Shown: positions 5,887 to 10,801 of the stretch, one piece after another
Numbering within the stretch: the stretch's first letter is position 1
How the letters are laid out: each line of letters opens with the position of its first letter
The notes under the pieces: generated by a model
What the model saw: only the letters and a program-made list of their open reading frames with translations
What the model was told of the DNA's origin: nothing
The model's database searches: none
Program-made: the position numbers and the translations under genes
From: Oscillospiraceae bacterium
Lineage (GTDB): Bacteria > Bacillota > Clostridia > Oscillospirales > JAKOTC01
Length of the DNA: 10,801 nucleotides
Direction: 5' to 3'
Assembly: GCA_035353335.1 (NCBI GenBank)
Contig: DAOPZJ010000041.1
Coordinates: forward strand, 13,646 to 24,446

Positions 5887-8040
5887 TTATTCGGCCTTTT
5901 CCGGAGTGTCCACGGCCTTTTTCTTTGTCGTACGTTTGGGTTTCGGCGTTTCATCCACCGCTGCTGAATCGACAGCCGGTTCGGCGGTCACTGCAGGGGT
6001 CAACTCAGCCGATGTTTCGTTTGCCGCCGCCGGTACAGCGGGAGTTGTTGTAGCCACGGTCTGCGCGTTCGCCTCATCCTTCTCCTCCGGAAGCAGCGCG
6101 CGAATCGACAGGCTGACCTTCTTGGAATCCGTGTTGATATCGATGATTTTGGCGTCAACTTCTTCGCCCCTCTTGAGTACATCGGAGGGTTTAACAATTA
6201 CGCGGTTGGCAATGTTGGAGATGTGAATCAGACCCTCAATACCCGGAACAACCGTCGCGAATGCGCCGTAGGTAACCAAGCTGGTGATTGTGACCTTTGC
6301 GGTATCGCCGACTTTATACTGCGCCAATAACTTATTGAACGGATCGTCCTCGGAGAATTTCGCAGTCAGCGAAATGCGTTTCTTCTCGGGATCAAGTTCT
6401 TTGATCATGACCTTGAGATCCTGACCGACCGTCACGACATCTTCGACGTTCTTGAAACGGTTCCAACTGAGTTCGGTACGGTGTACAAGTCCGTCCGGGC
6501 CGTTCAGGTTGACAAACACGCCGAACTGCGCAACCGAGCGCACCTTGCCGACGATGACGTCGCCGACTTTGGCGGTCTCCCAGAACTTCTCGGTCAGTTC
6601 CTTGCGGTTGCTGGTCGATGCTTTGCGAATCGAGCCGACCGCGCGTTTTCTTCTGCCGCGTTCGTCGATATCGATAATGATGAACTTGACGGTCTTTTTG
6701 AGCAGATCGTCGAGATTGCCCTCTCTGGGAATTCCCGTGTGGGATGCCGGAATAAACACACGAACGCCCTCGTATGTAACGATCACGCCGCCGCCGACAT
6801 TCTCGACCACCGTACCCTCGAGCACGGCACCGCTGTCTTTGGCTTCGAGAATCTTAACCCAGTTCTCATTGGCGTCGACGCGTTTTTTGGACATCATCAC
6901 GGTGCCATCGACGTCATTTGTCTTCAGCACCATCAGTGTGAGTTCGTCCCCCACCTTGACGAGATCGGAGGTCTTGGCATTGGGATCGTTGGTGAGTTCG
7001 TCGAGCGGGATATAGCCGGCATGTTTGCGGCCGATATCGACGGCGACCTCGCCCGGATAAACAGCGGTTACGATGCCCTTGATGGTATCCGACTTGGAAA
7101 GCCGTTTATACGACTCTTCAAGCTCGGTTTCGAAGTCGAATTCCTCAGATTTGGCTTCTGTTTTGGCCTTCCCGACCTCTTCTTGGCCTTGAAGAATTTC
7201 TTTGTTTTCGTCCATCTTATGAACAACCTCCATAATGTTTTTAACCGGAGTCGACGCCCCTGCGGTGATGCCGATTCGGCGGCAGTCCGGTACCCGCGAG
7301 ATCTCGTCGGGATTTTCGACACGTATAGTTTTCGTGATCGCGTTACAGACCTCAAAGAGCTTTGTGGTATTCGAGCTCTCGCGGTCGCCGATCACAAAAA
7401 CCAAATCACAAACCGAAGCAACTTCTTTTGCCTCGGCTTGGCGAAGACGGGTCGTACTGCATATTGTATCAAATATTTTCAAATTTGTATAGTGCTTTTT
7501 AAGAATTTCTTCTCCTTTTTTCCATTCAGAGACAGAAAAAGTGGTCTGCGCAACGCACCAAATTGTTTTTTCGACAAAATTCGAGTTTTTAGAAATCAAC
7601 CCCTCCAATTCGCTCAGCGCCCCGAACGTATGGGCCTCACAGGCAGTGTGTCCCAAAATTCCGATGACTTCCGGATGGCTCGCATCCCCTGCCACAAGAA
7701 GAATATCCTCTTTCGGAATCCCGGAAACAAGTTTATGAATTCTGGCGACGCAGGGACAGGTGGCGTCGTAAAACTCCAGCCCCAGCGTTGTCAACTGTTC
7801 GACCGTCGCCTCGGGGACTCCGTGGCTCCGGATTAAAACACATTCGCCGGGCTGGGCCTCTGACGGGTCATCGATAACCCGGACACCCTTCTCCGTGAGC
7901 TCTTTCATAAACCGTTTATTGTGCAATAACGGCCCGAGTGTGCAGACCTTTTTGCCTTTTGCAAGAAGGCCGTCGAGCATATCGACGGCACGGTTGACGC
8001 CGAAGCAAGCCCCGGCATTTTTACAGACGATGATCTCCAT
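5887..8040 (-). CDS. ispH: Bifunctional IspH (HMBPP reductase) - ribosomal protein S1 fusion
   Basis: The first 278 or so residues are 4-hydroxy-3-methylbut-2-enyl diphosphate reductase, the last step of the MEP isoprenoid pathway, which makes IPP and DMAPP. All three [4Fe-4S] cysteines are present (Cys12, Cys95, Cys194). So are the substrate-site residues expected by comparison with E. coli IspH: His40, His73, His122, Glu124, Thr165, the SSN triad 222-224 and Ser264. An acidic linker (about 279-315) leads to four S1 RNA-binding repeats at about 318-386, 405-473, 491-560 and 577-646; the third carries the clear GKVRSVAQFGVFV-type core. The tail (650-717) is Ala/Thr/Pro-rich and ends in a Lys-rich stretch. 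Fusions of this kind are known in Clostridia. The frame is uninterrupted over 717 residues. AGAGGG (8044-8049) precedes the ATG, and the cmk-plsC stop is 12 bp upstream. Confidence 0.96.
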   Translation of the reverse strand: MEIIVCKNAGACFGVNRAVDMLDGLLAKGKKVCTLGPLLHNKRFMKELTEKGVRVIDDPSEAQPGECVLIRSHGVPEATVEQLTTLGLEFYDATCPCVARIHKLVSGIPKEDILLVAGDASHPEVIGILGHTACEAHTFGALSELEGLISKNSNFVEKTIWCVAQTTFSVSEWKKGEEILKKHYTNLKIFDTICSTTRLRQAEAKEVASVCDLVFVIGDRESSNTTKLFEVCNAITKTIRVENPDEISRVPDCRRIGITAGASTPVKNIMEVVHKMDENKEILQGQEEVGKAKTEAKSEEFDFETELEESYKRLSKSDTIKGIVTAVYPGEVAVDIGRKHAGYIPLDELTNDPNAKTSDLVKVGDELTLMVLKTNDVDGTVMMSKKRVDANENWVKILEAKDSGAVLEGTVVENVGGGVIVTYEGVRVFIPASHTGIPREGNLDDLLKKTVKFIIIDIDERGRRKRAVGSIRKASTSNRKELTEKFWETAKVGDVIVGKVRSVAQFGVFVNLNGPDGLVHRTELSWNRFKNVEDVVTVGQDLKVMIKELDPEKKRISLTAKFSEDDPFNKLLAQYKVGDTAKVTITSLVTYGAFATVVPGIEGLIHISNIANRVIVKPSDVLKRGEEVDAKIIDINTDSKKVSLSIRALLPEEKDEANAQTVATTTPAVPAAANETSAELTPAVTAEPAVDSAAVDETPKPKRTTKKKAVDTPEKAE

Positions 8041-8052
8041 ATGCCCTCTGTT

Positions 8053-9378
8053 CTATCTGGTTTCGCGCTCTTTTAACGCGGCGATGGCGGCCATAATCGC
8101 GTCCGCGCATGCCTGAAACCTCTGTTTCCCGGTGCCGGCGTCGAGCTGTTCTGCGGGAATCGGTTTACCGATTGTGATAATTGTCGGTTTGAACAGTCCG
8201 GCGCGTTTCGGATAATCGAGCAAAACCGGAACAACCGGCGCGCCGGCCCGCAGCACGATCATGCCGACACCCGCTTTCCCCTGCTGTATCTGATAGGTCT
8301 TTTTGCTTCGTGTCCCTTCGGGAAAGATTCCGATCGCCCGCCCTTTTTCAAGCAGATTGGCGATCGTGCGGAAAACGCCGACTTCGGGCTTTTCCCGGTC
8401 GATCGGCAGCGCGCCGAGTTTTCGGATTAAAAATCCCAGTACCGGCTTTGTGAACAACGAGGATTTTGCGATATAATTGATCGGCCTCGGGCTTGCGAAT
8501 GCCGCCACGACCGGGTCGAGATAACTCAGATGATTGAAGCAGATCACGACCTGCCCGTCAACAGGGATATTTTCCACGCCTGTCGCTTTTACCCGAAAAA
8601 GCCGAAATGCCAGCTTTCTGAGATTCTTTTGAATGCTTGCCTGCCAGGTGACTGAGTAGAGTTCCCGTTCTGCTTTTTTCACCGCATGCTTGCGGAGCCG
8701 TTTTTCCTCGGCGAGTTTTCGGTTTACGATGCGCATCAGCAGTTCAAACGATTGCTGCAAATTTAAAAGAGTTGTATCTGCCGTGATGCTGTCAGGCGCG
8801 GGCTTTAAAGGCGCGACCGCCCGGCTGCTGTCGTCTTTATCGCGCTTCTTCAGATCGGCAAGGACTTCCCCGTAACTGACCGGCTTGCCCTTTTCGAGCA
8901 GTTCATGATACCGCCGTTTCGCGCGGACTTCCGACGACGCCGTGAGAAAAATCTTAATTTTTGCATCAGGCAGAACCACCGTGCCGATATCGCGCCCGTC
9001 CATCACGACGCTGTTTTTTGCCGCGACGCCGCGCTGGAATTCCATTAAAAAATCTCGTACTTCCGGAATCGCCGAGACCGCCGAGGCTGCCATCGAAATC
9101 AGCGGCGTCCGGATGTTGTCGCCGACCGGGTCGCCGTCGAGCAAGATCACCTGTTTCCCGTCGTCGAGCTTCATCTTGATATCGATGCTTTTGAGCGAAT
9201 CGATCACCGCATCCGAATCGTCATATCCTCCGGTTACCCGGACAGCATGCAGCCCGACCGTGCGGTATAACGCACCGGTATCGATATAGATATACTCCAG
9301 TTCTTCAGCCAGCCGTCTGGCAAGAGTGCTTTTCCCTGCGCCCGATGGGCCGTCTATGGCAATAGACGTCGTTGACAT
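8053..9378 (-). CDS. cmk: Cytidylate kinase - 1-acylglycerol-3-phosphate acyltransferase (PlsC) fusion
   Basis: One uninterrupted 441-residue frame holds two complete enzymes. Residues 1 to about 220 are (d)CMP kinase: Walker A GPSGAGKS (10-17), DTGALYR (33-39), MDGRDIGT (126-133) and the lid region KKRDKDDSSRAVAP (177-190); free Cmk is usually about 220 residues. A Lys/Arg/Glu-rich linker (220-240) leads to a PlsC-type acyltransferase, which makes phosphatidic acid from lysophosphatidic acid at the membrane. It shows GVENIP (267-272), the catalytic NHLSYLD (His283, Asp288), the FPEGTRS block (352-358) and PVVPV (381-385). No good internal start was found for the second domain. The ATG lies 4 bp after the flavoprotein stop, with GGGGAA as Shine-Dalgarno sequence. 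In related genomes cmk and plsC are often neighbours, so this looks like a fusion of adjacent genes. Confidence 0.93.
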   Translation of the reverse strand: MSTTSIAIDGPSGAGKSTLARRLAEELEYIYIDTGALYRTVGLHAVRVTGGYDDSDAVIDSLKSIDIKMKLDDGKQVILLDGDPVGDNIRTPLISMAASAVSAIPEVRDFLMEFQRGVAAKNSVVMDGRDIGTVVLPDAKIKIFLTASSEVRAKRRYHELLEKGKPVSYGEVLADLKKRDKDDSSRAVAPLKPAPDSITADTTLLNLQQSFELLMRIVNRKLAEEKRLRKHAVKKAERELYSVTWQASIQKNLRKLAFRLFRVKATGVENIPVDGQVVICFNHLSYLDPVVAAFASPRPINYIAKSSLFTKPVLGFLIRKLGALPIDREKPEVGVFRTIANLLEKGRAIGIFPEGTRSKKTYQIQQGKAGVGMIVLRAGAPVVPVLLDYPKRAGLFKPTIITIGKPIPAEQLDAGTGKQRFQACADAIMAAIAALKERETR

Positions 9379-9382
9379 TCAC

Positions 9383-10660
9383 TCACTTCCCCGAAAATTG
9401 TTTTACGATTGCCTGCGCCGCCGTTACCGCCGTACTGAATGCAATCTGCAGATTGTATCCGCCCGTGTAGGCATCCAAGTCGAGCACTTCGCCCGCAAAC
9501 CAGAGGTTCTTCGTCAGTTTGGATTCCATCGTCGCAGGATCGACTTCGCGCACGTCGATACCGCCCGAGGTCACGACCGCTTCGTCGATCGGCCTTGTTC
9601 CTGTCACGGTCAGCCGCAGGTCTTTGAGCAGCCGCACCAGATCTTTTCGCTGTTCGGCGGTCACCGCGTTGATCTTGGTTTCGCCCGGAATGCCCGAAAG
9701 CCTGACCATCGGCATAATCAGTTTTGACGGTAACAGCGCGGATAACGAATTTTTATAGTCCCGGTTCGGTTCTTCGGAAAAATCCCTTAAAATTCGCGCA
9801 TCAAGCCGTTCTTCGTCGAGCGCCGGCTTCAAATCGAGCGAGATTTTCACCTTTCCCGCTTCCATCAATTCCTGCGCCCCGCCCGCTTTTATCACAACTT
9901 CATCGCCCAAATGCGCGCTCGCCGATAAAATCAACGGCCCGCTGACGCCGAAATGGGTGAATAACAATTCCCCTTGTTCCTCGTAAACCGGCTTTTTCAC
10001 ACCTTCAACGAGAAACTTCAATCCGGTGTTTTTTAGTGACAGCCCCTGCAAATCACGGCACAAATCTTCTGCGCATAAAAGCGGTACCAATGAAGCCCGC
10101 AGCGGAGTCACGGTGTGCCCGAGCGCCTTCGCAAAATCATATCCGTCACCCGTGGAACCGGTTTTCGGATAACTCATCCCGCCGGTCGCGATTAAAACAC
10201 TATCGGCAGTAAAATCGCCGTTTTCCGTTCTGATTAAAAACCATTCTCCGCGCTTTTCAATCGCCTTCACCCTTGCTTGGATATGCTTTCCGTGTGCGAG
10301 TGCGTATTGTTCGAGGGCATTCGCCACGGTGTGGGCGTTATCATCTAAGGGAAAAACTCTGCCGCCCCGTTCAATTTTGAGTTTGACGCCGAGATTATTA
10401 CCAAAAAAAGCGATGCAGTCGTTTGGGGAAAACCGGTTCGCCGCGCCGAATAAAAACTTTTTATTGGTGACGACTTTATCGATGAACTGGCGCACGTCGC
10501 AGGCGTTGGTGAGGTTGCAGCGGCCTTTTCCTGTGATGCGCAGCTTTGCGCCGAGCCGGGCGTTTTGTTCAAACAGCAGCGTCTCAATCCCGGCTGCGCC
10601 GAGCTGTCCGGCTGCCATCATCCCCCCGGCACCCCCGCCGATCACCGCACAAACCGCCAA
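9383..10660 (-). CDS. NAD(P)/FAD-dependent oxidoreductase, BaiN/HI0933 (YhiN) family, TTG start
   Basis: This 425-residue flavoprotein begins with a Rossmann dinucleotide-binding motif, VIGGGAGGMMAA (6-17). It has the family's GKGRCNLTN (44-52), an IATGGMSYPKTGSTGDG block (157-173), FGVSGP (237-242) and the C-terminal GEVLD (390-394) and TGGYN (399-403) that complete the FAD site. Homologues are widespread and mostly of unknown substrate; BaiN has been linked to bile-acid 7-dehydroxylation in Clostridium, but the wide distribution argues for a housekeeping role, so no substrate is assigned. The start must be the TTG at 10660: an in-frame TAA lies nine codons upstream, no ATG lies between, and GGGGG (10668-10672) is seven bases before the TTG. 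The next possible start would remove part of the Rossmann strand. It is the first gene of the operon. Confidence 0.9.
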   Translation of the reverse strand: MAVCAVIGGGAGGMMAAGQLGAAGIETLLFEQNARLGAKLRITGKGRCNLTNACDVRQFIDKVVTNKKFLFGAANRFSPNDCIAFFGNNLGVKLKIERGGRVFPLDDNAHTVANALEQYALAHGKHIQARVKAIEKRGEWFLIRTENGDFTADSVLIATGGMSYPKTGSTGDGYDFAKALGHTVTPLRASLVPLLCAEDLCRDLQGLSLKNTGLKFLVEGVKKPVYEEQGELLFTHFGVSGPLILSASAHLGDEVVIKAGGAQELMEAGKVKISLDLKPALDEERLDARILRDFSEEPNRDYKNSLSALLPSKLIMPMVRLSGIPGETKINAVTAEQRKDLVRLLKDLRLTVTGTRPIDEAVVTSGGIDVREVDPATMESKLTKNLWFAGEVLDLDAYTGGYNLQIAFSTAVTAAQAIVKQFSGK

Positions 10661-10689
10661 ACGTTCGCCCCCAAATCGTAATATGGTTT

Positions 10690-10718
10690 ATTATAGCATA
10701 TGTTTTTCATTCTAACAA
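10690..10718 (-). promoter_or_regulatory. Sigma-A-type promoter of the baiN-cmk/plsC-ispH/S1 operon
   Basis: On the minus strand TTGTTA (10713-10718) and a perfect TATAAT (10690-10695) are 17 bp apart, and TGC before the -10 box makes it an extended -10 promoter. Transcription would start near 10683, about 22 nt upstream of the TTG start. No other promoter was recognised within the three-gene run. Confidence 0.7.
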
Positions 10719-10801
10719 TAAAGAGCCTTAAAACAGGCGGTTCTTGGTGTAAGATTACAATTGATGTGTTACAAAGTAAGGGAAGGAAAAAGGTAGCGAA
10801 C

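Noticed and set aside
6481..7836. A 451-codon open frame on the plus strand opposite ispH-S1
   Set aside because: It lies wholly antisense to a gene with clear domains, its translation shows no recognisable motif, and long antisense frames are expected from GC-biased codon use.
10725..10738. Possible terminator hairpin GCCT - TAAAAC - AGGC near the right edge
   Set aside because: The stem is only four pairs and the following minus-strand sequence is not a clean T-run; too weak to annotate.
10740..10801. Possible plus-strand promoter and ribosome site for a divergent gene beyond the right edge
   Set aside because: The purine-rich stretch near 10779-10793 looks like a Shine-Dalgarno region, but no convincing -35/-10 pair and no start codon are visible inside the window.

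Overview
The window reads as a chromosomal segment of a spore-forming member of the Bacillota, most likely class Clostridia. The evidence is two sporulation proteins (SpoIIR and YunB), an NAD-dependent DNA ligase, an IspH fused to ribosomal protein S1 (a fusion known from Clostridia), and a BaiN/HI0933-type flavoprotein upstream of cytidylate kinase. No rRNA, tRNA, CRISPR array, transposase, integrase or phage gene was seen. Nearly all coding is on the minus strand; the one plus-strand gene is a glycosidase-like protein.

Left part (1-2320): a phosphoglucomutase/phosphomannomutase runs off the left edge on the minus strand. It is divergent from a cytoplasmic (alpha/alpha)6-barrel glycoside-hydrolase-like gene (1001-2320). 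The 215-bp intergenic region carries back-to-back sigma-A-type promoters and a perfect 13-bp inverted repeat (901-913/946-958) that covers the -10 box of the glycosidase promoter. A plausible joint role is intracellular breakdown of an oligosaccharide or glycoside, with the sugar phosphate entering central metabolism through the mutase; this is inference from position only.

Middle part (2340-5886), all minus strand: yunB (5068-5790) leads directly into ligA (3105-5105, overlapping yunB by up to 38 bp). A modest intrinsic terminator follows ligA, then spoIIR (2340-2948), whose stop lies 19 bp from that of the convergent glycosidase. The spoIIR leader can fold into a long hairpin that sequesters its Shine-Dalgarno sequence. 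A sigma-F-like promoter is placed so that its transcript would begin just after the anti-Shine-Dalgarno arm.

Right part (5887-10660), minus strand: a tight operon of baiN-like flavoprotein, a single-frame cytidylate kinase-PlsC acyltransferase fusion, and an IspH-S1 fusion. Gaps are 4 and 12 bp. It has a good promoter upstream (10690-10718) and a good terminator downstream (5842-5869). The operon joins CMP recycling, phosphatidic acid synthesis, isoprenoid precursor synthesis and translation. The yunB promoter begins immediately after that terminator and resembles sigma-E sites.

Most of the window is ordinary clostridial core genome. The parts worth a second look are the spoIIR leader, the Cmk-PlsC fusion, the inverted repeat at the glycosidase promoter, and the unusual catalytic region of the glycosidase-like protein.
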